Below are positions 8,535 to 17,287 of a stretch of DNA of 64,000 nucleotides, piece by piece (position 1 is the stretch's first letter; each line of letters starts with the position of its first letter). Below the pieces are notes generated by a model. That model saw only the letters and a list, made by a program, of their open reading frames with translations, searched no databases and was not told the origin of the DNA. The stretch is from Pukyongiella litopenaei. GTDB lineage: Bacteria > Pseudomonadota > Alphaproteobacteria > Rhodobacterales > Rhodobacteraceae. A program made the position numbers and the translations under genes. The stretch is taken from contig NZ_CP027665.1 in NCBI RefSeq assembly GCF_003008555.2, positions 1,612,001 through 1,676,000 on the forward strand. The letters run 5' to 3'.

Positions 8535-10619
8535 TCAGCCGTTCAGATCCTCGAACTTGCGGCCCTCTGCCACCAGCTGTTCGAGCAGCGGCGCGGGCTG
8601 CCAGAAATAGGCGTCCTCGGCGGCCCAGTTGCGGATATCGTCCAGCAGGCCGGGCAGGCCGGCCATGTCGGCCCATTTCATCGGTCCGCCGCGATAGCGC
8701 GGAAATCCATAGCCGTAGAGCAGCGTCACATCCACGTCGAGCGGCCGCCGGGCGATGCCCTCGCCCACCACCCGCGCCGCTTCGTTCACCATCGCCGCCA
8801 TGTAGCGGCGGACGATCTCGGCATCGGTGAAGTCGCGCGGGGTGATGCCCTGCGCGGCGCGCTCGGCCTCGATCAGCGGCATCACCTCCGGGTTCGGCAC
8901 GCCGGCACGTTTGCCCGCCTCGTAGACATAATAGCCCTTGCCGGTCTTCTGCCCGAAATGGCCCGCCTCGCACAGGGTGTCGGCATAGGCGCTGTCACGG
9001 GCGCGCGGGTCGATCCCCTCGGCCCGCTTGCGCTTGCGCACGGCCCAGCCGATGTCGAGCCCGGCCAGGTCGGCCACGGCGAACGGCCCCATCGCGAAAC
9101 CGAAATCGGTCAGCGCCTTGTCGATCTGGTAGGGGCTGGCGCCATCCAGCACCATGTGATCGGCACAGGTGCGGTAGGTGGCCAGGATCCGGTTGCCGAT
9201 GAACCCGTCGCAGACGCCTGCGCGCACCGAAACCTTGCCCATCCGCTTGCCCAGCGCAAAGCCGGTGGCCAGCACGTCGGGCGCGGTCTTGTCGGCCACG
9301 ACGATCTCGAGCAGCTTCATCACATGCGCGGGGGAAAAGAAATGCAGCCCCAGCACGTCCTCCGGCCGCCCGGTCATGGCGGCGATCTCGTCCACGTTCA
9401 GATAGGAGGTGTTGGTCGCCAGCACCGCGCCCGGTTTCGCGACCTCGTCGAGCTTGCGGAACACGTCCTTCTTGATGTCCATTTCCTCGAACACCGCCTC
9501 GATCACCAGGTCGGCATCGCCGAGATCACCGTAATCCGTGGTCGGGCGCAGCGCCGTTTCGGTGAGATGCGCGAACTGGTCCTGGCTGATCTTGCCACGT
9601 TTGAGCGCCCCGCCGAGATTGGCTTCGATCCGTCCCCTGGCCGCCAGCGCGGCCTCCGGCGTCATCTCCAGCAGCGTGACGGTCAGCCCGGCCAGCAGCG
9701 CCGAGGTGGCGATGCCCGCCCCCATGGTGCCGCCGCCGATCACGCCGATGGCGGTCAGGCCGCGCGGTTCGACCCCGTCGAGCTCGGGCAGCTTGGCCAC
9801 CGCGCGTTCGATGAAGAACGCGTGGATCAGCCCTTCGCGCTGGTCGCTTTCCATCAGTTCGTGGAACAGTTCGCGTTCGCGTTCCAGGCCCTTGTCGAAC
9901 GGCAGTTCGCAGGCCGCCTGGACCGCCCGCACGCATTGCGCGGGCGACAGCTGGCCGCGCCCCTTGGCCAGCGCCGCGGCATGGGCGGCATCGAAATCGA
10001 CCGGCGCGGGCGCGGGCATCCGGCCCACCGGGCGCGTGTCGGCGCCCGCGTCCAGCAGGTCCCGCGCATAGGCGATCCCGGCCTCGCGCACATCGCCATC
10101 AACAACCCGGTCGATCACGCCCAGTTTTTCGGCCTCGCGCGCGCCGACATGCCGGCCCGAGGTGATCATGTCGAGCGCCGCCTCGACCCCGGCCACGCGC
10201 GGCAGGCGCTGGGTGCCGCCGGCCCCCGGCAGGATGCCCAGATGCACTTCGGGCAGCCCCACCCGCGCCGACGGCACCGCAACCCGGTAGTCGGTGGACA
10301 GCGCCACTTCGAGCCCGCCGCCCAGCGCGGTCCCGTGGATCGCGGAAACGGTGATCAGGGGGCTGTCCTCGAGCCGCTGGCACACATCCGGCAGCCAGGG
10401 ATCGGTGGGCGGCTTGCCAAATTCGCGGATATCGGCGCCGGCGAAATAGGTGCGCCCGTCACCGTAGATGACGACCGCTTTCGCGCCTTCGCGTTCGGCC
10501 CGCGCGATACCGTCCACCAGCCCCTGCCTGACCGCCTGTCCCAGCGCGTTCACCGGCGGGTTCTGCGCCTTGAGAACCGCGATATCCCCGATCCGTTCAT
10601 AGTCGATTGCAATGGTCAT
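8535..10619 (-). CDS. Bifunctional enoyl-CoA hydratase / 3-hydroxyacyl-CoA dehydrogenase (FadB/PaaC-like)
   Basis: 694 residues from the ATG at 10619, which has a GAGGGGAC ribosome site; an earlier in-frame codon at 10694 lacks support. Residues 1-200 are the crotonase domain ('FAGADIREFG', 'GGGLEVALSTDYRVA', 'GLPEVHLGILPGAGGTQRLPR'), then the NAD-binding domain ('IGVIGGGTMGAGIA' at about residue 293) and the C-terminal 3HCDH domains ('HFFSPAHVMKLLEIV', 'GFIGNRI', 'YGYGFPRYRGGPM'). It performs hydration of 2-enoyl-CoA and oxidation to 3-ketoacyl-CoA. It is first in a four-gene beta-oxidation operon. Confidence 0.93.
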   Translation of the reverse strand: MTIAIDYERIGDIAVLKAQNPPVNALGQAVRQGLVDGIARAEREGAKAVVIYGDGRTYFAGADIREFGKPPTDPWLPDVCQRLEDSPLITVSAIHGTALGGGLEVALSTDYRVAVPSARVGLPEVHLGILPGAGGTQRLPRVAGVEAALDMITSGRHVGAREAEKLGVIDRVVDGDVREAGIAYARDLLDAGADTRPVGRMPAPAPVDFDAAHAAALAKGRGQLSPAQCVRAVQAACELPFDKGLERERELFHELMESDQREGLIHAFFIERAVAKLPELDGVEPRGLTAIGVIGGGTMGAGIATSALLAGLTVTLLEMTPEAALAARGRIEANLGGALKRGKISQDQFAHLTETALRPTTDYGDLGDADLVIEAVFEEMDIKKDVFRKLDEVAKPGAVLATNTSYLNVDEIAAMTGRPEDVLGLHFFSPAHVMKLLEIVVADKTAPDVLATGFALGKRMGKVSVRAGVCDGFIGNRILATYRTCADHMVLDGASPYQIDKALTDFGFAMGPFAVADLAGLDIGWAVRKRKRAEGIDPRARDSAYADTLCEAGHFGQKTGKGYYVYEAGKRAGVPNPEVMPLIEAERAAQGITPRDFTDAEIVRRYMAAMVNEAARVVGEGIARRPLDVDVTLLYGYGFPRYRGGPMKWADMAGLPGLLDDIRNWAAEDAYFWQPAPLLEQLVAEGRKFEDLNG

Positions 10620-10735
10620 GCCGTCCCCTCGCCTTGCCTGCCGGTCTGTCGCGCAAAACCTAGTCGCAACCCGGTGGGACGTGCAAACCCGCAAGCCGGG
10701 ATTTCATCGTGACCCTACGTCATGTGCATTGCCGT

Positions 10736-11737
10736 TCAGGACCGCAGCAGGACCTTGGTCGACCCGATGGCCTCGGCGATCTGGGCAAATTCGTTCTGTC
10801 CCTCGGCACGGGTTTCCGCCGACCGGAGCAACAGGGTTTCCGCCTCTTCGATGATCGCGAGCGCGGTTGCGCGTGTCGCCTCGACCGTTTCGGGTTTGAC
10901 CGCGGTGATCGGCCCCGTCTTGATCGTGTCCGGCCCGGTGGCGGGGCGCACTTTCAGCCGGGGCTGGGTCGTATCGCGGTTGGCCCGCGCCAGCTTGTCC
11001 AGCTTGTTGGCGGTGTCGCGCAGGACCGTGCGGACCTCGGCGAACTCGCGGTCACGCGGGGTTTCCGCCAGCGCCTTGCGGTAATAGACCGACAGACAGT
11101 CGACCTGATACTGGACCGGCAATTGGGAACAGACCGTGTTCGACCGGCTCAGCGTCGTGGTGATGCTGTCCACCGTGGCGGCGAGGCTGGCCACCGGGGC
11201 CGCCAGCACCGTCGAACGCGGCGGCTCGACGGTTTGCGGCGGTTCGATTTCGGTGCGCGGCGCCTGGCCGGTGTTGATCCGCTGGTTGCGCACCGCGCGC
11301 GGCGCCGAATTCGCGCTGGGATTTCCGCCAACGCCCGCCGGGCTCGTTTCTCCTCCGGGCGGGGATGGCGACGGGGATGGATCGGGCTCCGGGTCCCCCT
11401 CGTAGTCTCCGGCCGGGTCGCCTTCATACCCGTCGCCTGCGACACTGTCATTGTCGTTGATGCCGCTGTCGCCCGAATTGTCGGCGCCCTCGTCTTCGCC
11501 GGGGCCGCCCTGTTCGGGATCTGGCCCCGGTTCGTTGCTGCAGCAGGTTTCGCCGTCGCTTTCATCCTGGCCGAAAAGCGTATCGACGCCGCCCTGTGCA
11601 ACGATATCAGCCTGCGCAAGAATTTCGGCCGCGACCATTCCCGGGGCGTCGGCCACGGCTGTCGATGGTTGCGCGGCAAATACGATCGCAAATGCAACCC
11701 CCGAAAGCGGCCATGACGCCAGTGCAAAATGTTTCAA
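10736..11737 (-). CDS. Unrecognised secreted protein with acidic Gly/Pro/Asp-rich segment
   Basis: About 333 residues if started at the TTG at 11737, which has a GGGGGA site 5 bases upstream; an in-frame ATG at 11767 would add 10 residues before the signal peptide. The N-terminus K-H-F-A-L then a hydrophobic stretch ending 'STAVADA' looks like a Sec signal peptide. Residues about 60-160 are low-complexity and strongly acidic (repeats such as YEGDP, and an S-P-S-P-S run), followed by an alanine/arginine-rich helical region with two cysteines (VCSQ...VDCLS). I do not recognise a family. It is divergent from the caspase-like gene. Confidence 0.6.
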   Translation of the reverse strand: MKHFALASWPLSGVAFAIVFAAQPSTAVADAPGMVAAEILAQADIVAQGGVDTLFGQDESDGETCCSNEPGPDPEQGGPGEDEGADNSGDSGINDNDSVAGDGYEGDPAGDYEGDPEPDPSPSPSPPGGETSPAGVGGNPSANSAPRAVRNQRINTGQAPRTEIEPPQTVEPPRSTVLAAPVASLAATVDSITTTLSRSNTVCSQLPVQYQVDCLSVYYRKALAETPRDREFAEVRTVLRDTANKLDKLARANRDTTQPRLKVRPATGPDTIKTGPITAVKPETVEATRATALAIIEEAETLLLRSAETRAEGQNEFAQIAEAIGSTKVLLRS

Positions 11738-11931
11738 TGGAATCCCCCAAACCAGTATCCTGGACATAAAACTATGGCATAAAAGTTATTTTATTTCACG
11801 CCGGAAAGCAAACCCGCCGGGATGCGGACGGGTGGCGGGAGATCACGGCAGATGCCGTCAAAATGACTGTTCCGTGGCCGCAGTCGTGATAGGTTCGGGC
11901 CAAACGCGATACCAAGGGCATTTCTGCATCC
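11738..11931. promoter_or_regulatory. Divergent intergenic region
   Basis: This 194-base gap separates the acidic secreted protein (minus) from the caspase-like gene (plus). It contains an AT-rich core around 11765-11800 that stands out against the GC-rich surroundings and is the obvious place for divergent promoters. I could not identify a convincing -35/-10 pair or operator. Confidence 0.4.
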
Positions 11932-13425
11932 ATGTTCAGACATTTCACGATTGTTCTTTTGTTCACCGCGATCGTGGCCGGCCCGGCGCTGGCCGCCTCC
12001 GACCGGGTCGCGCTGGTGCTGGGGCTGAGCGACTATCGCACCATCACGCCGCTGGACAACCCGCGCAAGGATGCCACCGGCATGGCCCGCGTGCTGGACC
12101 GGATCGGGTTCGACGTGACGCTGGCGCTGGACCCGACCGGGGACGACATGCGACAGTTGCTGGACGATTTCGCCTTTCGTTCGGAAACCGCCGACCTGGC
12201 GCTGATCTATTACGCCGGTCACGGGGTCGAGGTGCAGGGCGAGAACTTCATGATCCCGGTCGACGCGGATGTGAAATCGAACCGCGACGTGCAGCGCCAG
12301 TCGGTTTCGCTGAAACAGATGCTCACGGCGGTCGAACGGGCGCGCAAGATGCGCATCGTCATTCTCGACAGCTGCCGCGACAACCCGCTGGGCGACCTGC
12401 TCGATACGGTCGATACCGGCGCGTCCTCGTCCGCGCCGGGCGACAGCCGTGGCGGCGGCGGGCTGGCGGTGGCGAACCCCGATCGCGGCACGCTGGTGGC
12501 CTATGCGGCGCGCGACGGTCAGGTGGCGCTGGACGGCACCGGCGAAAACAGCCCCTATGCAACGGCGCTGATGGAAAAGATGGCGCAGCCCGGTGTCGAG
12601 ATCAGCCTGATGTTCCGGCAGGTCCGCGACATGGTCCTGCGCGAGACCGGCAACCGGCAGGAACCGCATACCTACGGGTCGCTGACCGGCGTGCCCTTCT
12701 ATCTGGCCGGGGCCGCCGAAGGGCAGCAGGACGTGGCCGATGCCAGCACGCTCGACGCCTGGTCGTCGATCCGCCCCGACCAGGAGGAACAGCTGCTGGC
12801 GCTGGCCGAACTTGGCGACACCCGGTCGATGCTGGGTCTGGCCTATATGCGGCTGAACCCGAACCAGGGCCGGTTCGACCCCGTCGAGGCGGTGTCATTC
12901 CTCGAACGGGCCGCCGCGGCAGGATCGCCCGAGGCGCAGTTCGAACTGGCCAAGCTCTACGAGCGCGGCACCGGCGTCCCGGTGAATGAGGCCCGCGCGC
13001 TCGAACTATACCGCGCCGCCGCGAACCAGGATTTCGCGGATGCGATCAACGATCTCGGTTTTCTCACCTACCAGGGCGGGCTGGGGCTGGATCCGAACCC
13101 GCAAGAGGCGCTGCGGCTGTTCGAACGCGCCGCCGACCTGCGCCACCCGCAGGCGCAGTTCAACTTTGCCGCGCTGATCGACGACGGGCATATCGAAAGC
13201 AAGGGGCCGAAGGATTCGGCGCATTATCTCTATGAAGCGCTGCGTTCCGGCAGCCCCGACGTCCTGAACATCCTGTCGGACCGGCCGACCATGTTCACCC
13301 GCCAGACCCGCCGCGCGCTGCAAACGACGCTCAGGGACAACGGGTTCTATGCGGGCGGCATCGACGGAGAATTCGGCCCCGGCACGCGCAAGGCGATCCG
13401 GCTGGCCTTTGGCCTCGAGGAATAA
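11932..13425 (+). CDS. Secreted caspase-like (C14) protein with Sel1 repeats and peptidoglycan-binding domain
   Basis: 497 residues. A signal peptide (residues 1-22, cleavage near ALA|AS) is followed by a caspase/metacaspase p20-like domain: 'VALVLGLSDY', catalytic His about 97 in YYAGHGVEVQG, and catalytic Cys about 148 in ILDSCRDNP. Residues about 290-430 contain Sel1-type repeats (EAQFELAKLYERGTG, DAINDLGFLTYQGG). The end (TLRDNGFYAGGIDGEFGPGT) is a PG_binding_1 domain. Together these suggest a periplasmic cysteine protease tethered to the wall. It lies at the edge of the T6SS region next to an M15 peptidase; a functional link is inference. Confidence 0.85.
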   Translation: MFRHFTIVLLFTAIVAGPALAASDRVALVLGLSDYRTITPLDNPRKDATGMARVLDRIGFDVTLALDPTGDDMRQLLDDFAFRSETADLALIYYAGHGVEVQGENFMIPVDADVKSNRDVQRQSVSLKQMLTAVERARKMRIVILDSCRDNPLGDLLDTVDTGASSSAPGDSRGGGGLAVANPDRGTLVAYAARDGQVALDGTGENSPYATALMEKMAQPGVEISLMFRQVRDMVLRETGNRQEPHTYGSLTGVPFYLAGAAEGQQDVADASTLDAWSSIRPDQEEQLLALAELGDTRSMLGLAYMRLNPNQGRFDPVEAVSFLERAAAAGSPEAQFELAKLYERGTGVPVNEARALELYRAAANQDFADAINDLGFLTYQGGLGLDPNPQEALRLFERAADLRHPQAQFNFAALIDDGHIESKGPKDSAHYLYEALRSGSPDVLNILSDRPTMFTRQTRRALQTTLRDNGFYAGGIDGEFGPGTRKAIRLAFGLEE

Positions 13426-13461
13426 CCCGAAGCCACCGCCGGCCCCGGAACCGGCACCCGC

Positions 13462-14301
13462 CTAGAGCATGCCCGCGGCCAGCCATTCGTCCAGCTGGCG
13501 GCGGCTGACCTCGAAATGCATGCTGTCCTCGCGCCGGAACCCGGCGCCCCAGACCCAGCCTTCCTCGCGGAAGAAATCGGCCAGGATGGTCAGGCCCAGC
13601 TGGGTCTTGCCATCGGTGAAATTGTCCAGGTGCCCGTCGATATTGAGATCCAGCGCCAGCCCGTAGCTGTGGGTCGACAGCCGGTCCTGCGTGCCCCTGA
13701 TCCGCCGGACACAGAGCGACCCCGAGGTGTTGATCCGCGCATAGAGGTCGGGATCTGCCCGTTTCACGTTCTCGAACACGCGGGCCAGCGATTCGGCGGC
13801 GGGCCTCAGCATCCGCACCCGGATCGGCCCGACCTGTTCGAGAACCAGCTTTTCGGCCAGCGCCGCATTGGTCATCGCCTCGCACTGGTCCGACAGAACC
13901 TCGCGCGGGCGGCCGAGCTTGGCCTCGAGATAATCCGGCGTCGCCACCTTCAGGCCCCGGTTCACGTTCAGCCGGTCCGCGATCAGCACCACCTGCGCAT
14001 AGGCATCGAGGATCTCGTTCGGCCCGGTTCCGCGCAGGATTTCATCCTCGGCATCGGGGTCGGCGGCCATCGGCGCCTGCATCCCCCCCGCCGACAACCC
14101 GGCAACCGACCGTTCCAGCGTCTGCATCCGGGCCTGCAGGTCCTCGACCTGCTGGCGCAGCATCTCGACCTCGATCCGGGCCCCCGAATCAACCGCCGAG
14201 CCCTGGAAATCCTGTTCGGACAACAGGAGCTTCAGCCCGAAGAACACCGCTGGCGCCAAGACCAGCCCGATTGCAATGATGACCGCCGGGAGAACCCGCA
14301 T
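13462..14301 (-). CDS. M15-family (VanY-like) zinc carboxypeptidase, membrane-anchored
   Basis: 279 residues from the ATG at 14301, preceded by AGGAGG; a longer frame to 14385 lacks a ribosome site. An N-terminal transmembrane helix (residues 5-25) and a short coiled coil lead into the catalytic domain, where the M15 zinc ligands appear as His211 and Asp218 (STHSYGLALDLN) and His262 (SMHFEV). The family cleaves D-Ala-D-Ala or related peptide bonds of peptidoglycan. It is divergent from the OmpA-domain gene of the T6SS block, so it may remodel the wall for the secretion apparatus. Confidence 0.8.
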   Translation of the reverse strand: MRVLPAVIIAIGLVLAPAVFFGLKLLLSEQDFQGSAVDSGARIEVEMLRQQVEDLQARMQTLERSVAGLSAGGMQAPMAADPDAEDEILRGTGPNEILDAYAQVVLIADRLNVNRGLKVATPDYLEAKLGRPREVLSDQCEAMTNAALAEKLVLEQVGPIRVRMLRPAAESLARVFENVKRADPDLYARINTSGSLCVRRIRGTQDRLSTHSYGLALDLNIDGHLDNFTDGKTQLGLTILADFFREEGWVWGAGFRREDSMHFEVSRRQLDEWLAAGML

Positions 14302-14397
14302 CCGACCTCCTGAATTCCCGCGCAATTCAGCCCATCTGCCCATTGAGAGTAAAGTATTTTCTGGGCGAAACACACCGGCCGGCACAAAATCTTGACC

Positions 14398-14425
14398 TTT
14401 GCCCGCGCAGGGGCTGTGATATATT
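14398..14425 (+). promoter_or_regulatory. Candidate sigma70-like promoter for the OmpA-domain gene
   Basis: A TTTGCC hexamer at 14398-14403 and TATATT at 14420-14425 are separated by 16 bases, 36 bases before the first possible start codon at 14462. They lie in the 160-base gap between the M15 peptidase and the OmpA-domain gene. The match was picked by eye and has no experimental backing. Confidence 0.4.
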
Positions 14426-14461
14426 CGTATCGGTAACCTTCATTTCATTCATTCAAGGGTA

Positions 14462-15049
14462 ATGACAACCATGGTCCGCCCCAGCAAGATCACCATTTTC
14501 ATCGCGGCAGCCGGGCTGGCGCTCGCCGCCCCGTTCGCCGTTTCCGCACAGTCCGAAACCGAAATGACGGCCGAAGAGATGACCCAGGCCTTCAAGAAAC
14601 AGAAAACGCGCGGGCTCGTGATCGTACCATCGGGCGGCGACCAGCCTGCCGCGGCAACCGAATCCGCATCCGTCACACCGGCGGCGACCCCGGCCTACAC
14701 CGCCGTGGACCAGGCCGATCAGGTGAATGTCCAGATTTCCTTCGATTTCGACAGCGCCGCGCTGCGGGCCGACCAGAAACCGAAACTGGCGACGCTCTGC
14801 CAGGTCATGAAATCGGTCGACGTGTCCGTGTTCCAGATCATCGGCCACACCGACAGTTCGGGCGGGGCCGCCTATAACGAACGGCTGTCGCTGCTGCGCG
14901 CCGAAGAGGTCAAGCGGCACCTGGTGTCCGATTGCGGCATTCCCGATGATCGGCTGCAGGCCATCGGCATGGGCGAAAACGCGCCCTTTGACAGCGCCGA
15001 CCCCGGCGCGGACGTGAACCGCCGCGTCGAATTCCAGGCCCTGGGCTGA
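14462..15049 (+). CDS. OmpA-family peptidoglycan-binding protein
   Basis: 195 residues; ATG at 14462 has an AAGGGT site, and a second ATG at 14471 is possible. A signal peptide ends near VSAQ|SE. Residues about 85-190 form an OmpA/MotB-like domain: 'ISFDFDSAALR', 'IIGHTDSSGGAAYNERLSLLRAEEVKRHLV', 'GENAPFDS', 'NRRVEF'. The NERLSLLRA and final NRRVEF parts are the peptidoglycan (DAP) binding region. It precedes the kinase gene by 45 bases on the same strand, so it likely belongs to the T6SS unit and could help anchor the apparatus to the wall. Confidence 0.85.
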   Translation: MTTMVRPSKITIFIAAAGLALAAPFAVSAQSETEMTAEEMTQAFKKQKTRGLVIVPSGGDQPAAATESASVTPAATPAYTAVDQADQVNVQISFDFDSAALRADQKPKLATLCQVMKSVDVSVFQIIGHTDSSGGAAYNERLSLLRAEEVKRHLVSDCGIPDDRLQAIGMGENAPFDSADPGADVNRRVEFQALG

Positions 15050-15094
15050 ACCGCTGGGCACATCCATGAACAGACAGGGCGGAGAGGACGCGCC

Positions 15095-17284
15095 GTGATC
15101 GATTCCCGCCCCGGCGATGCCTTCCAGCCCGGCGATCTGGTCAACAACACCTATCGCATCGAGAGCCTGCTCGGACGCGGCGGGACCTCGGATGTCTACA
15201 AGGCACGGTCCGAGATCTCGGGCCGGCTGGTGGCGCTGAAGGTGCTCAAGGCCGAGTTTTCCGGCAATGACGACTACCTGGTGCTGCTCACCCGCGAAGA
15301 GGGCATTCGCGAGGTGCGCCACGACGCGGTGGTGCGCTACTCGGAGAACCACCGCACCGAACACGGGCTCGTCTACCTGGTCATGGACTATGTCGAAGGC
15401 CCGGCGCTGGACCGCAAGCTGAAACAGGGGCCGATGCCGGCCGACGAGATCCTGACCGTCTGCCGCCGCGTCGCCGAGGGCCTGCAGGCCGCGCATGACC
15501 GCAATATCGTCCATCGCGACCTGAGTCCCGACAACATCATCCTGCGCGACGGCGACCCGGCGCAGGCGGTGATCATCGATTTCGGCATCGCCAAGGATAC
15601 CAACCCCGGCGCGGAAACCATCGTCGGCAACGAGTTTGCCGGCAAATACGCCTATGCCGCGCCGGAACAGCTCAGCGGAAACACCGACGCGCGGACGGAT
15701 ATCTATTCGCTGGGGGCGCTGTTGCTGGCGAATTTCCGTGGCGCTTCGCCCGATATCGGCAACAGCCCGATGGAGGTCGTCACCCGCAAGGCGGAACCGC
15801 TGAACACCGAAGGCGTCCCCGAGCCGCTCAAGACCCTGATCGACCGGATGACCGCCCCGGAGCCGGAAAACCGGATGCAGAGCGCGGCCGAGGTGCTGGC
15901 CTTTCTGGACGCGCCCGATGCAGCCCCGCCCGCCGCGCCATCCGATGGCGGGGCCGACCCGGACGCCACCGTGATCGTGCCCCGGGCCCGGAACGCGGAC
16001 GCGCCCGCCGCAACCGTGGCACCCGCCCCGGACCCCCGCGACAAACCCGCGCCTGCCAGCCGCGGCGAAACCCGGTCGCGCGGCGGGCTGTTCGCGATGC
16101 TGGCCGTGGTCGTTCTGATCGCCGCCGGGGCGGGGGCATGGTTTTCGGGGGCGCTGGACGGGCTGCTGGGGCCGAAATACCCGATTGCCGACCCCTATAC
16201 GCTGATCGCCGAGAAACGCGATGGCGACGGGGTGAACCTGACCGGCCATGCCCCGTCAGAGGACGCGCTGGCCGCGCTGGCCGGGTTTGCCGAAACCGGC
16301 CTCGGCACGTCGGAGCTGCAACTGGCCAGCGGCGATATTCCCGACAGCTGGGGGGCGGACGTGCTGGCATTGCTGCGCGACATGGATGGCCTGAACGCCT
16401 GGCGGGTGGTGGTCGATGGCAGCAGTGTCGACATCACCGGGTCGACCGCGGACAAGGCGTTGCAGGAACGGTTGTCGGCTGCGCTCGCCTCGGGCCTGCC
16501 GGGGGCGTTGACGGGTCGCGCGGAAATCACGCTGGTGCCGCAGTTCCTGGCACCGGACGAGGTGCAGGCGGAACTGGACGGGCTCGCCGATTGCGGCCCG
16601 CTGACGCTGCCCGGCGTGCCGCAGCTGGGCTATGGCCCGCAATCGGCGATCACCGTGACCGGAAAGGTGGCGGGCACGGCAACGCGGGTGCAGCTGTTCG
16701 ACGGGCTCAGGGACCTGGCGGGCGACCGCAACGTGGTCGTGGATGTCGAGGTTCTGAACCCCACGCTCTGCCTGATCGAAAGCCACCTGCCCACCGCCCC
16801 CGCCGGCGGGATCGCGATCGGGTTCACGGTCGGCGACCGGGACGAACCGAACCCCTCGGGCCGGTTCTTCGTGGGCGAGAACCCGGTGATCGACCTGACC
16901 CTGCCCGCGGATGTGACCGACGGATACCTGTCGGTGTCGATCCTCGACGTGTCGGGCAACGTGTTTCACCTGCTGCCGAACATCAACCGGCAGGACAACG
17001 CGGTGGCCGGCCTGCGCGGCGGCCGGGATGGCGATGTCACGGTGCGGGTGGCCTATCCGGTGGCCGATGCCGGGCCGGGGCAGATCGCCTTTACCGTCGA
17101 TGACAGCACGCTGGGCAAGAGCAAGATCCTGGTCCTGCATTCGACCGCCCCGCTGTTCGACGGGATGCGGCCCACCTCGGAATCCGCCAAGGGCTATGCC
17201 GAGGCGCTGCAGGCCCATGCGGGCGTCAACGGCACCCGCATCCTGTCGCTCGACAGCCGGATCCTGGAAACCGCGAAACCCTAG
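15095..17284 (+). CDS. ppkA: T6SS-associated Ser/Thr protein kinase (PpkA-type) with periplasmic DUF4384-like module
   Basis: 729 residues from a GTG. Kinase domain residues about 20-280: glycine loop LLGRGGTSDVYKA, VALK (Lys49), HRD (140-142) with Asn in LSPDN, DFG (162-164), APE motif (YAAPEQL). A proline/alanine-rich juxtamembrane part precedes one transmembrane helix (about 330-350). The periplasmic part ends with a DUF4384-like domain ('GENPVIDLTLPADVTDGYLSVSILD', 'VFHLLPNI', 'STAPLFDGMRP'). In known systems PpkA phosphorylates T6SS parts to trigger assembly and is reversed by PppA, encoded convergently 3 bases away. Confidence 0.9.
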   Translation: MIDSRPGDAFQPGDLVNNTYRIESLLGRGGTSDVYKARSEISGRLVALKVLKAEFSGNDDYLVLLTREEGIREVRHDAVVRYSENHRTEHGLVYLVMDYVEGPALDRKLKQGPMPADEILTVCRRVAEGLQAAHDRNIVHRDLSPDNIILRDGDPAQAVIIDFGIAKDTNPGAETIVGNEFAGKYAYAAPEQLSGNTDARTDIYSLGALLLANFRGASPDIGNSPMEVVTRKAEPLNTEGVPEPLKTLIDRMTAPEPENRMQSAAEVLAFLDAPDAAPPAAPSDGGADPDATVIVPRARNADAPAATVAPAPDPRDKPAPASRGETRSRGGLFAMLAVVVLIAAGAGAWFSGALDGLLGPKYPIADPYTLIAEKRDGDGVNLTGHAPSEDALAALAGFAETGLGTSELQLASGDIPDSWGADVLALLRDMDGLNAWRVVVDGSSVDITGSTADKALQERLSAALASGLPGALTGRAEITLVPQFLAPDEVQAELDGLADCGPLTLPGVPQLGYGPQSAITVTGKVAGTATRVQLFDGLRDLAGDRNVVVDVEVLNPTLCLIESHLPTAPAGGIAIGFTVGDRDEPNPSGRFFVGENPVIDLTLPADVTDGYLSVSILDVSGNVFHLLPNINRQDNAVAGLRGGRDGDVTVRVAYPVADAGPGQIAFTVDDSTLGKSKILVLHSTAPLFDGMRPTSESAKGYAEALQAHAGVNGTRILSLDSRILETAKP

Positions 17285-17287
17285 CTT

